A DNA stretch of 64,000 nt, from NCBI GenBank assembly GCA_012932295.1, contig JAAONU010000013.1, positions 39,818,627 through 39,882,626 on the forward strand, in the 5' to 3' direction. Numbering within the stretch: the stretch's first letter is position 1; each line of letters opens with the position of its first letter. The DNA is from Cyclina sinensis (taxonomy: Eukaryota > Mollusca > Bivalvia > Venerida > Veneridae). Below are positions 38,753-50,901 of the stretch, one piece after another. The position numbers and the translations under genes are program-made. Below the pieces are notes generated by a model. That model made no database searches, was not told where the DNA came from, and saw only the letters and a program-made list of their open reading frames with translations.

Positions 38753-39375
38753 TTAATAAGAAAACTAACTGGAGATAAAAAATTAGTGCAAAATATTGTT
38801 TACAAAACCAATACATTTTCATATAATCTATGAATGGATTACAACTCAGCAAAAGGATCCATAGCAACAAATAACTTCCATATTTCAGGTATACTGGTCT
38901 AGCTTCAAAGATCTTTCTATCTAGTTTATGCAAGGAAAGAAAGAGTATTGATTAAATACAACTGAGACATGGCAGATACAGCAAAACCAAACGTTTATCA
39001 GATTATCATATCAATTTATCAAACCCATTTTTTTAATCATATATCTAAAGTTTAGGTCCAACATTGCCCAAAACTATAAGGGCCCACTACTATCACAGGC
39101 CAATATTCCAGGAAGGCTAAGTCCTGACAGGTCCAGTAAAAGCATTTTTGCTAAGTATGAATGTATGTTAGTGCCCCTGACTAGTCAACAATAAAACTTT
39201 AAAAAAATATATGGTAAATACAAATGTAACATATTCAGTAAATTTATTTTATATATTTAAATTATTTATTTTAGCTTGATCTTGATGAAAAAGATTCCAA
39301 CTTAGTTAAATCTCTCTCTTAAGACACCTTTCATGATGGACCTAATTGCGTTTGAGAGAAGCCAGGAGCTCTCTT
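38753..39375. other. AT-rich DNA, nothing recognised
   Basis: No supported gene or repeat. Confidence 0.35.
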
Positions 39376-39379
39376 AAAT

Positions 39380-39520
39380 GGTACATGTACACATGGGTGG
39401 ATGCAGGCAAATGCAGATTAGTATTTTAGCCAAAGAACACCTCTCATGCACCAGCCAATATACCCAGTATACCCAGAGAGCAAGCACTTTAACTACTGAG
39501 CTATCAAGGCCCATGTACTG
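39380..39520 (-). repeat. tRNA-derived SINE-like fragment
   Basis: On the minus strand GGGCCTTGATAGCTCAGTAG then TTAAAGTGCTTGCTC carries an A-box word TAGCTCAGTAGT like the 5' half of a tRNA. No B box or 3' half follows, so it is a fragment of a tRNA-derived repeat, not a tRNA gene. Confidence 0.5.
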
Positions 39521-39540
39521 AATTACTTTGCTCGGTTTCT

Positions 39541-39981
39541 TTAAAGGGGCTGTGCTCCAGATGACAAAAAAGAGAAAGTTTTCTTGTATTATAAATTTCT
39601 TGTAATATTTATGACGAATGCTTAAAAAATAACTTACTGACAAAAAATAAGTCAAATAATTACATTATAAATTGATTTTTTTCCCTTTCAAAGTGCTATA
39701 CCGTAACGCGACGGTATAACTATATTGTATAAGATTTAAAGCAAATATCTGTAATATCTCATGCGGCCATGGTGGTGACAGTAAAAGCGTTGGAAATATT
39801 TTGTTAACAGGAGGGTCCAGAGTTCAAATCAGGCTGGAGCGAAAATATTTTTTTTATTCTATTTTGACTTTTATAATCAGTTTTGAAGTAAAATATTATG
39901 TTGTTATAATCTCACGGCATCTAAATATATAATTTATGAAAAAAAAAAATTTATGTCAAATCTGGATTACAGCCTCTTTAA
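39541..39981. mobile_element. MITE family B with internal tRNA-like region
   Basis: Ends TTAAAGGGGCTGTGCTCCAG and TCTGGATTACAGCCTCTTTAA form a terminal inverted repeat of about 30 bp reaching ATGACA/TGTCA, consistent with TA target sites. The interior (about 39,760-39,840) has a tRNA-like segment with a degenerate B box, GAGTTCAAATC. A hairpin ACCGTAACGCGACGGT lies at about 39,701-39,716. Ends differ from family A except for AAG. Confidence 0.6.
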
Positions 39982-40319
39982 AGGGATTATATTCATGTAT
40001 ACTGATTTGTTAACGTGGCAATGTGCTATGAAACAACATATTTAATTTTTATTTAAAATGGATAATCATGGTTAATTCAATTTAACTTGAGATGTATCGT
40101 TTGGAAACAGGTTTAACCAACAAATGTCAGGCGACACTATTTGGCATATTTAGGAGTGTCTGAATGAAGCTTGCAATTAAAAGGATTTTCAGTATCAGGG
40201 CAGCTATAAAATTCAGTCAAGAAGGTTTAATGAATCAAAATAAAATATTTGGAAAAGATAGTCATTTTCATTTTCAATGACAGTCAGTTATCAATATATG
40301 ATTCTTAATATTTGAATAG

Positions 40320-42979
40320 TTCCGTGATCCTAGACAAACCAAGTGGAATAGGCTACGGTTATGCAAGTTTTTTTTTAAAGAAGGGTTAAATACCCAAACT
40401 CGAGTGATAAACTGTTATTTGTCTCAAATATTACATTTTCTCCAAAATGAGTCAACACTAATGTTATGATACATAATTATGTTTAAAAGTTCCATTAACA
40501 TGACGTTTCTTGCACTCAATGTTATCGATGTACAAAACAGCAGGGTCTTAATTTGTAAATTAAGGCCCTGAAAAAAGTAACAGTATAATGAAATCATTTT
40601 TTTTTTTTTTAATGTCTGATGTTTTGTTACTATCTGTAGTTTTTTGTTTAGTTATCAACGCTCAAATCAGTGTGCGAATTTAGCAGTGGCCCAATGGCCC
40701 GTGGCCTGCAAAAAATTGATCGGGTCCATAGATTTTTTAATGTCACAGGCCCGAATGGCCCGTAGAAGATAACCATTTATCATGTTTTAGTTCAATATAA
40801 GGAAAATCCACTACATATAAATAAACCTGACCTAAATATCTGACTCGACCATGTTTTGTGCTGTATTTTTCCATTCAAGTGCGCATGACGTAATTGATTT
40901 ACAAGTACAGTACGCTCAGCACAGATTTTGCAAAACCCGCGAGACCCCGCGGATGAGACTCATCGTGGATGAAAATTTGCATACATGTCGCGGATATAAA
41001 TCTAAAGCCGTAAGTGTTTCTCCAGCGGAACGCCGTGGTACATCGCGGGGGAACGCGGTGGTCAATCACTGCAGATCGCAGTGAAAACTGTTGAATTTTA
41101 CGATAAATTATTAAAACTTTACAACTTACAATATGTAAAATTTGATTTTGTAATAATAAAAAAAATACATGAAGATGCAATGTATTTGTTGTTTGTAACT
41201 CTTGTTGTTCTTTTGTTATTTTATTGGGTAATGTACAAAAAAATATTCGACATCACGGCAAATTGTTGTCGTCTCATTAAATTGGAAAATAGAGTTGTTC
41301 ATGGTTGTGAAAACCACTTTAAGTCAAATACTGAATAATCTACGGCATTTATGAAAAAGTAACAAGAGACAACAATGAAGACGGCAACTTTTGTTTCTTA
41401 TTTTATATACTATGAAAACTTAATCCTTGTCAATTTCTTCTAAGAAAAAACTGGGTAAAGATTTTCCGAAAAATGAGAACTGAAAGTAGAGTGTAAGCAT
41501 CGCTATTTTTAGAAAAGCATGCAGCATTAGATCATGTGGTTTGGAAAAGGCCGTAAAATAGAGGGAATTTTGTGGAAAATTACTCAGGCTTGCTGTCAAA
41601 AGTTAGCTCTTAGAATAACAACCAATAAAAAAGGTGGTGTTATATCACGTGTAAAGATCATGGAAAGTGTGACTGACAGGTTGTTTCTTTGAGGGTAGTT
41701 ATGTATCAGAGATAAGGCACCATAAATTTAAAGTCATCGTGTAAAACTGAAGCACGTTGAAAATCATTTATTTTTGGAGCTAAAGTTATAATGGCCACCG
41801 CGTTCCCTGCGTAATTGATTTTATTGATAACTTAAATACAGTCTTTGGTATTTTGTATGAGGTGGAAACAACTGAACACCACGGATCGTGGCGGAAATTA
41901 GCCCTCTCATCGTGGACGTCCGCCGCATTTGTCTGCAATAATAAAATCGTCCCCAGTGGTATCGCGGAAAAGGCAGAATTCGCGCTGAGCGTACTGTACC
42001 TTCGTTCATGTGACAGATATTTGGGTTTCCAGTTTTATTTTTTCATACTCAGTGCAGTATTTTTAGTTACACATTGTGGAACCTGACAAATTCACTTCTG
42101 GACAAACAAGTTTCCGTTTTCAGATCTCAAAAATCTTCGGGCTTGTGAAAACTTATTCGGGCCAGTAGATTTTCAAAAACCACAGGCCCAAATGGCTTGT
42201 GGGTAAAAAATCCTAAATTCTTTGACTGTCAAATCATGTGCAAATGTACAAATGTAGCACGAGGTCCGTTGAAGCAGCCAAAAGTCACTGTCCTAAAACA
42301 GTATTCAGTGATGATATAAGATATTATGAAGTGACATTTAGCTGCATTCATGGGGGAGTAAACACATTAAAATCGAAGGGTACTGGAAAGAGAAACCAGA
42401 GGTAAATTCTACTTTGTTGGTACATTAATTAAGGCAACACAGCAACTAAAAGAATTAAATTGTCATACTTGAAGAACAATCCTATTCCTAAGTGTTGTTG
42501 GTAAGTCTATACACACGTCAGTCGCATAACAGGAAATAGAGTAAGCAAACCACAGTCTTTATGACACGAATGCTGTTATCAGATGCAAAATGATAAGTAA
42601 TCAGCCCTTAAGTACAGATTCTATTTGCTTCTAGTTGATTCATGTATGTTATTAACTTTTATAATTTTAAATGTTCCTGACATGCGCCTGCCTAGTATAG
42701 TCAGTATTGACTTTTGGCAGTATTAAGTTGAAGTTGAAGTATATGTTCTGAGGATTAATTACATAATGTTTTTACTTCAATACAATGCATTCAGTCCATA
42801 ATGTAAGTATTAAACGGTATTGAAAATTCATCGTCTCAACTTTACAATTAAAATGGTTTGTTTAATGAATAAAAATTAAATTTGGCATGCTATTTGATAT
42901 TAAACTGTTGAAATAAGCTTCCTTAAAAAAACTTCCCCAACCGTAGCCTTTTCCAGTGGGTTTGTCTAGGATTATGGAA
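40320..42979. mobile_element. 2.66-kb segment bounded by 48-bp inverted repeats
   Basis: Left end TTCCGTGATCCTAGACAAAC then CAAGTGGAATAGGCTACGG mirrors the right end at 42,932-42,979. Inside, two direct copies of a CACAGGCCC(G/A)AATGGC word lie at about 40,687-40,768 and 42,136-42,207. Opposed GTACAGTACGCTCAGC words lie at about 40,905 and 41,987, with CACCGCGTTCCC near both, so the inside is itself partly palindromic. No transposase frame was found. It could be a nested set of MITEs. Confidence 0.45.
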
Positions 42980-43905
42980 CTTCAGTAATCCTAGACTCAT
43001 AGGCTAGGCTTATGGTTCCGTAACCGTAGCCACTGCCTTCATTTGCTTATGATAATACACGGATTGACACTTTTGCACTGTTCTATTTTTAGCCACAAAT
43101 AGCGCCACCTACTTCGAGTAAAAGTCAAGCGCAATACATACAGAGTGTACACAACTAATTTTAAATTGACGAGAAAAGTTTGAAAAAATGTTTTTGAGAA
43201 TAAATTATTGATTGAGAAAATACATTCAAACATCAAACTGTATTTTTATGACGTTTTTACCAAACCTTGAATCTTAAAACCAAAGAAAATTGACATTTTA
43301 CAGACTTGCTTTCTGATCACAATTTTCGGCATTTTAAAACTCATTTTAACCGTTGTTTAAAAATATATAATTTTTTATAATCAAACGATTTCAATAAAGC
43401 AATGTTTCCTGAAAAAAATGAGATAATTTTCTAGAAGATTGCTTGACATTTAGCGAAGAAAAAGCAATTTAAATGAAGCAAGTAACGATGGCGTATCGGT
43501 GATTCCATGTTTTTACTCGAAATTTTTATTGGTGACGTCACAGGAACTTTCCTAATGGCGTGCGCTGATTGGTTTAACTCTAAAGTGTCAATCGGTGTAT
43601 TAACGCAAGAATCTAAGCTGGTAATTATCCAGTTAATGAGCACAATTTTTTTATGTTTTTAATCTTGGCACAACATATACCCATAATAAATTGGGGGGGG
43701 GGGAGTGTCTGAGGGGTGAAGAGTCTTGCTACCATAACTTTTCATCTACTGATCTAACCATCAGTATTGATTGTTGGCAGTATTAAGTTGAACTAATAAG
43801 TTGAGCAAGCAATCTGGATTATTATCAGTTCCTATTCGACCTGATGATTTCATCAAGAACATGCGGGAAATCAATCAAACAAAGGTCTTTAAAAGTGGAC
43901 TGTTC
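42980..43905. other. Intergenic DNA, low information
   Basis: It begins with a small palindrome related to the CCTAGAC...GGTTCCGTAACCGTAGCC repeat. A G-run lies at about 43,693-43,702. No gene supported. Confidence 0.35.
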
Positions 43906-43907
43906 TC

Positions 43908-44966
43908 AGGGCCGGATCCAGAAATTTCTGACTGGGGGGGCTTGGGGGAAGGTACGGAAGGGGGTAACCCCCTTCCGTAGGGGGGGTTTGGGGGGGCATC
44001 CCCCAAGAAAATTTTTAACAAAAGGTGGAGTAAATGGCTCATTTTGGTGCATTTTAGGCATATAAATATAATGAAATTTGTGTGAGAATTTAAAAGAAAT
44101 ATACTGGTATTCTTTGAAATGTTCAACTAAAGCAAAAAAACTGTTTTTCATTTTATATTTATAAAGTCCCCTGAAACAAATAATTTATCAATAAATTAAT
44201 TGGCATAACAAATAACACCGTCATCACATTATCCAATCTCCTCGCAGTGATCTCCCCATCATTCTTTGGAAAGACTCTGCAGACACGGGTTAACCTTAGC
44301 TGGATTTCAGCTGGTTAGTTTAGTAACAGTTGGAATTGCATTGATTAAACACGCCTGGCTGTAATGAAATTTTTTTTTAAAAATGTAACTTGAAAAAAAG
44401 TTTAAAATTTTGTTTATTTACTTTCGACCATCATCACGTGACATGACTGTCGGCAGTGATTACTGTACTGAAAGTATAGAAGGGAAGTAACCGCTGTGTG
44501 GAGTTTGCACCATTCGGAACACCTCGGGCGACTTCAATTAGTCTTTATACCAAGTTTTCGGAAAAAGCCAAGTGGTTACCACTTTAGTTTGCACAATATC
44601 ATCAGGCAACTGATCATGGTCAGCAGACGCTCATTTAACAACTTTATCAAATACGTCAAGGTTACTAGACGCTTGAAAACTATATATCATGATCAGTCTG
44701 GAGAACTCTCGGATAATCCGTGCCACCGAATATACGGTATATTGTGTAATATACACGGCTATAAAGTTGCGAACTCGTTATCAGTTGTTACGCAATATTG
44801 CATGACCATTGCAAATTGAAAGGTTGACTGTGTTTCTGTTACGAGGTGAAAAGAGCTGAAAAAAATGTTTTAGAGTCTTTAAAAATAAGCCCTTTTATTT
44901 TTTTTTTAAAAACGGGCCAGCTGGGGGGGCTTGGGCCCTTTAAGCCCCCCCGGTAAATCCGTGCCT
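43908..44966 (+). mobile_element. hAT-like non-autonomous element, copy 2 (longer)
   Basis: Termini AGGGCCGGATCCAG and GGTAAATCCGTGCCT. It is inverted relative to 34,222-34,981 and shares most of it, but keeps about 290 bp of interior (about 44,225-44,515) missing from copy 1. Flanks TGTTCTC and GGTTCTAA share GTTCT, a decayed target duplication at best. A frame of 107 codons at 44,496-44,819 has no recognisable domain. Confidence 0.75.
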
Positions 44967-45465
44967 GGTTCTAACCTGGGCCTTTCTGATTTTCGGTCGT
45001 TCTGAACGACGCAGAATCTAAAAACCAATCGTGTCCGATTTCTAATGCACTTCATAATTCAATATATTGATGTGATTATAAGCATTTATTATTTCTGGGC
45101 TACAAAATCTTGGTATCAAAAATACCAACTAAACATTTAACTAACCTACAATAATAACATTTCCGATCAAACCATAAAAGCATCCGTTGTACCTATTTTT
45201 CGCATTTTGTCATTCACTTCCGCATTGTCTTTGATAAAACCCGTTCCAGTAACCCGTATCATGACTCAAACATAAATGACCAAACGAGTCACGTTATCGA
45301 ACATTTTACACAAAGGCCTAAAATATCTCGAGATAAATTGTATACATTTATTTGAAAGTATAACTTACCTCACCCAAAAGCTGCAAAAAATGTTAATAAC
45401 ATACTGAATTTTCACAGTGATCTGCTGATTAGGAAATCATTAATAACATTAGCCCCAAATCTTAA
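44967..45465 (-). promoter_or_regulatory. Possible TPRA1 promoter region
   Basis: A repeat-free stretch with an ETS/GABP-type word GCGGAAGTGA on the minus strand (45,214-45,223), of the kind common in housekeeping promoters. It is the first non-repetitive block upstream of the TPRA1 exon with 5' UTR. A 12-base candidate micro-exon (acceptor TTTTTTGCAG, donor GAG|GTAAGT) lies at about 45,367-45,378. Assignment to TPRA1 is inference. Confidence 0.25.
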
Positions 45466-45469
45466 AATA

Positions 45470-46370
45470 CCATTTAACTGACAGTATTTTTTAAAGTATG
45501 GCTGTGACCTTGACCTTTGACATACTGATCCCAAAATGAATAGGCGTCATTTACTCAATGTGTGCAGTCGTGATGTAAAGTTTGAAGTTTGAAGTCTCTA
45601 TAACAAATGATTGTCAAGTTACATGGCTGGTTTTCAATGTTAAGATCACTGTGACCTTTTGACTCCAAATTCAATTGGGTAAAGATTTTCCGAAAAATGA
45701 GAACTTTTGAAGTTTTCCCTATAAAAGCCTTAATTAAATCAAGTGACCCCTGGGTGGAGCCATTTATGACCCCAGGGGCATAATTAAACAATCTTTGTAG
45801 AGGAGCTCTAGCTGAAGTTTCACTATATATGCCTCTATATAAACAAGTGACCCCCAGGGCAGGGTCAATTCTGACCCTTTGAACAATCTTAGTAGAGGTC
45901 CACTAGACAATACTTTGCACAAAATTTTAGAACTTTGGGCATTGTGGTTCAGAAAAGAAGATTCCTTAAGTTATACCTATATATTTCTATATAAAACATG
46001 TGACCCTTAGGGCGTGGCCCATTCTGATCCCAGTGACATAATTTGAACAATTTTGGTAGAGGACCTCTAGAAGGTACACCAAGCCAAATATCTAAGCTCT
46101 AGGTCTTGTGGTTTCAGACAAGAAGATTTTTTTTGGTTGCCATAGCAACCAGAGTTCTGCTTGGAACTAAATTCTTTGAATAACTTTGGTAGAACTTCAT
46201 GCATGGAACTTCCCTGCCAAGTTTCATTTACTTTTGCCAAGGGGTTTCAGAGATGTTGAACACAACATTTGACACAGTTATATTTAACACACAATGGACG
46301 ACAGACATCATGCAACTACAATAGCTCACATGAGCATGTTGTCCTAAGGTGAGCTAAAAACACACAAGTG
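45470..46370. repeat. Dispersed bivalve repeat (GTGACCTTGACCTTTGAC family)
   Basis: Shares TTGAAGTCTCTATAACAAAT and GATTGTCAAGTTACATGG with 25,735-26,400. It then changes to units with AAGTGACCCC and CTCTAGAAGGTACACC and ends AGCTCACATGAGCATGTTG, GTGAGCTAAA. Confidence 0.7.
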
Positions 46371-46373
46371 CAT

Positions 46374-46394
46374 ACACACACACACACACACACA
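46374..46394. repeat. (CA)n microsatellite
   Basis: About ten CA dinucleotides. Confidence 0.95.
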
Positions 46395-46399
46395 AAAGA

Positions 46400-49300
46400 G
46401 CATAATACAGGCTGAAAATCACAAAAGTTTCCAACGAATGACAGAAATATTTCTTTCAATACCACTTATTCCCTGATCAAGAAACCTTCTCCAATATTTT
46501 CATTTCTTGCAAAAGGTGCTTCTTTCTCACAAGGGAATTATACACTTTTCTTTAAATCACTTAGACCAAGGATTAAAACTTAAGTGGCACAGTTCTCTCT
46601 AATAACAACTTCTAACAGATTCCGCAGTCCAAGATTTTTAGACTCATTTGAATTTAAGTTACAATTTCACTTCACTTTCCAAGATACAAATATTAGTTCT
46701 TAAAACGGTCATTTCGGATGATAGCACAAAGAAAAAGTGTTGTTACACTTTGAACTATTTGAAGTAATTCAACAGAGATATAATGCTATGTAGATTACCG
46801 TATATATATCTGTAGCCAAGAGAAAGGCAGAAAACCCCAAACATTTGTGTGTTATTGAACCAAAATTAAGTCACTGTTTAATAGTAGACCTCATTTGATT
46901 ATATTCATGATTTTACAGGAATGAACATTAAATATGAAAACATAACAAAGTAGAATCATTTCTCCTTTTTATTCCAAATTAATCTTGATAAACACAAAAA
47001 GAAACAATAAACAGCTGTAGGAGAAAGCAGTGTTATAAGCTGCTATAAAACTGTACAAAACAAATATCACCTCTCCATCACAAGTCTGAGAAGATAATAT
47101 ATAACATCATTTGTTGACTGTATAATGTATTTAACTATTAAATCTACCACAAAAACATGTACAAGTATTCTGAATCAAAGAAGTACAAGTGCAAAGTAGA
47201 AAGTTGCATGCTATATTTAAATGTATCAGAAATGACTCCTCCATTCAAAACATTTAGTTATGACATCATGTTATGACATGTTATGTTACGTTATGGCAAA
47301 TCTGATCTCAATATGAAGCAGCAATTAATTTGTTCTGTTAGCTACTACTGCTGTCACCAAGGAGGTCATTTTACAATTTAAAATAAATATCAAAAAGATT
47401 TGCAGCTCATTCATGATTTAAATTTTACCTGTCTGGTGTCTGTTGTTGATTTTTTACAAATCTGACCAGTGGAGAAACATAATCAACAGTCACAACTATT
47501 CTGTTCTGTTCTACAAGAAGTCAGTCAAAAGATATACATTTTGTACATTAATTTATATTTAACTGACAAACAACTCTGTTATTAAACATAAGGTGGATAT
47601 TAGATGAAAGATTTACTACACAAAACATATCACTCTTTGTTTTTTATACATGTTTTAATATTTCATTAAGAATTTTGTACATGTTTTAACATTTCATTAA
47701 GAAATTCGTACATGTTTTAACATTTCATTAAGAATTTCAAGTGAAAATAGGTACTCATTCACACCATTGACCATTTCTGTGATCTTAGTCTGAGCAAAAT
47801 TACAAATATGTTGTACATGAAACAATGAAATTTAAATAAAGGCTGAAAGCAATTTTTACTCAAAAACATTTTCTGACCAAAAGCTGAATGAATTTATACA
47901 AAAAAAATGTTATGATGTGAAAAAGCAATATTCAAAAACAATTATTAGTTACTACAGAGGTAGCACTTGCAGCATGCATTATAGTATAATGATCATACAC
48001 AAACAAAGATAGCACTTACAAAAAATTACACAATTTCATTAAAGCAACATTTTAACAAAGAAAGACAATGCATAGATTTTCTTCTAAACTATTTCTATTC
48101 TAGACTAATTCAATTAAAAACAAAAACAAAAATAAAGTCTACTATTAAAATTTCCACAGAATTCAGAAGAAAATATTAAAGACATATACTACTCTTCATT
48201 TCAACATCTTTAACATTTTCAGTGACACTTTCAACATTTTTAAAGTCTTTTGCTTTTCACAAACAAATTCTACTGATTTTATAGTCTTCATTATTATTTA
48301 TTTTTTGCATCAAAGCAATAGTAACAGAATAAAACTGTTTAGTTTCAGACTTTGATGATTCAAGTCAATCCAGTTACAATTAGGAAGTACTACTAAACAT
48401 CCACATGTAGGATCAACATATTCTACTTTTCAGGATAATTACAATACTGTATGTTGTACTATATGGTTCAATACGATATGTGAGTCCTTGTGTATTTCTG
48501 AAGTAGGATTCCAAGACTTTTTCAACACTGATTGATTCTGTAGACAGTAGCAGCTACAGCAAATATTTGGTAAACTATAACAGAAATCAAGGGCAATAAC
48601 TCTTCTTAGTTCCCTTTCAGTAACACATATCTACATAAACTAAAGTTCAATACCAGAAAGCTTGAATGGCAAAAAGGGGGGAAAACAATACATACACAAT
48701 AGGCCATAATGTCTTCTTTTTTTGCAATTACCGGTAATAATATGCAATGTTCTGTTGATACATCTTTAAAATTCCGAGTCAACTTGTAAAATAAACAACA
48801 TATTTGAAGTCTATATACTTTCATTTTTGATGAATCATAAAGAAGCAAACATTTTTTTGTATGAGTTCATTTGACAATTTTTTTGTATTTTCTGAAGTGC
48901 ATTGTACAAACTACTTTAAAGCAATCTTCACTTCTTCAAATGATATTTGGATTCCCCTTTTCTTTTTGAAGGGAAATGAATTTTATTCAATATACTGATT
49001 TCTTCACACTTTTGTTATGAAAAATGATATTAGTAAATCGTAAATCATAATTTGTCATTAATGATTTGCAAGAATGAATGTACATGTATGTATGAATGTA
49101 CAAATTTGTTCTATTCTCTGTTAATGTTTTTGATACAAATGGTATGTTCATACATGGTAATGATAGTTGTGGTACATAAGATATAACAATTTCTCATTAA
49201 CTATTTTGTTTTGTTTAGAATGAATCATTTACTGTTCACAAGAAGCTCTGCAACTAAAAAAACAACACAAACTCTACATCTTATTATGCAAGTCATTTGT

Positions 49301-50785
49301 TAGTAAATCATCCCTCCTTTAAATGCCCCCACAAGAAATCCTTTATGCCCTAAGTGTGAATAATATGCCCTTCTTAGAATGGCCAGACTGTTTAACTGTG
49401 ATAGCAGTTTTAAATGTTTCCTTCTGGCACAACAAGATGTACATGAAATATAAACATTACTGAAAACAAAGTAATTAAGACTCTGTAACTGGGTTATCTC
49501 TATTGTGTCTCTTGTTATTCATGTCTCAAAGCTATTTCAGAAAGTTCTGTTGCAAGTTTTTCTAAAATAATTATTTCAAAAAAGGTGACAAGTAAAATAG
49601 ATAGCAATAAAAACTTCTGATACAGAAGAGTACAAGAAAAGAACAGTAACTCTACAAAGTTAACACAATTTTCAAGTTTTGCAAATCACCAGAAAACGTC
49701 GCAACAAAAACTGTATTTTTTTTCATGTAAACAACATTCAGAACCACTAGAAATGAAACAAACAATTTTCTAGCAGGAAAATGTAAGGACTGTAAAATTT
49801 TCTAACAACAAAATAACAATTAAAAGAATACTATAACATATTCAGCTATGCTTAAAGACCACCTAGTAATCGATACAAAAAGAATACCATAGCAAGGAAA
49901 ATCTACATGAACTTACAATCATGTCATAATAATCTGTGTTGGTTCATCAGTATATGCAAAAATATCTGCTAAGGTTTATCAGCATGTGATACAGGAAGTA
50001 TGACAGATTAGTCAGGACTTATATATGTAACTGTTAACTCTCTTGGTTTTGTGCAAGATTTACACTGTATTTATACATGTATCTGTTCAAAACAGGCAGT
50101 AGAATTTCAAAACTTAGCGTAGTCTGTAATTATACTTCATCATGACTATGGAGCTGAACCAATCAGAGGCTTGGATGTGATGATCTCACAATGGTTTAAT
50201 AAGTTAACAAAGTGTGTTGTGAATGAATGGGTTAAATTTATGACAAGTGCTTTCAATTTCCCTCTAATTACCTGTACTTTGAAAAGGAACTGTAAATAGG
50301 AACCCCAAGTTAGTACTCTCTGGATTAAATCCTTTTAAAATGATGGTTAATAAAATTCATGTGACCCTTTAAACATTCATCATACAAATTGCAAAGGAAT
50401 AAAGCCAGCATAAAAAGCATGAAAATTATATACCAGTTCAAAACATATCAAATAGACAATGAATTATATACATGTACCTTCAGATTATATACAGTAAAGT
50501 TCTACTAATACATGTAGTCAGAAAGTGGACTTAATAACAAAGCAGTAGTCCACCTTTTTGTTCTAAATGTTAGACACTTGTTCTTTAAAACTGCTGATTT
50601 TTGTGTGATTTTGAAATAATTTAAGTGGTTTTTATAGCAGAACTTGACTGTACCTTCAAAGGATTTTTTGGGAGCATATTTGGAATTTTGTATAATAATA
50701 ACATAACAGCTTAAATAACACAGAGTGTTCATAGCACTAATCTCAATAATATTCTAAAACGAAAGAATGTGAGCACACTAGGAGT
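46400..50785 (-). other. Repeat-poor AT-rich block after FAM185A, possible long 3' UTR
   Basis: It follows the FAM185A stop on the minus strand for over 4 kb without recognised bivalve repeats or coding frames, unlike the rest of the window. AATAAA on the minus strand occurs near 46,970 (GGAATAAAAAGG). Small direct duplications such as GTACATGTTTTAACATTTCA recur at about 47,648-47,735. A long 3' untranslated region is one reading; plain intergenic DNA is the other. Confidence 0.3.
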
Positions 50786-50901
50786 TTATTTCACTCCATT
50801 GAGATTCAATGACGAGAGCCAATCATAATAACCAAGATGGACTTTTCCCTTGCTTGTGTGAGCCTCAATTGTTCCCTTCTCTGGCCCTTCACTCAGATAA
50901 C
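50786..50901 (-). CDS. FAM185A: FAM185A exon 7 (C-terminus)
   Basis: Residues 375-412 and TAA (50,786-50,788). Encodes SEGPEKGTIEAHTSKGKVHL, YYDWLSSLNLNGVK. Acceptor CATTAATACAG. The stop codon overlaps an AATAAA word. Confidence 0.92.

Noticed and set aside
40851..41180. Opposed frames of 77-93 codons at a GC-rich patch
   Set aside because: The patch belongs to a nested inverted repeat; no conserved protein pattern.
40687..42207. LTR retrotransposon with short direct repeats
   Set aside because: The direct copies are only about 60 bp and diverged, with no TG...CA ends, primer site or gag/pol frame.
43844..44151. Gly/Pro-rich frames on both strands
   Set aside because: G/C runs just inside the hAT-like element ends.
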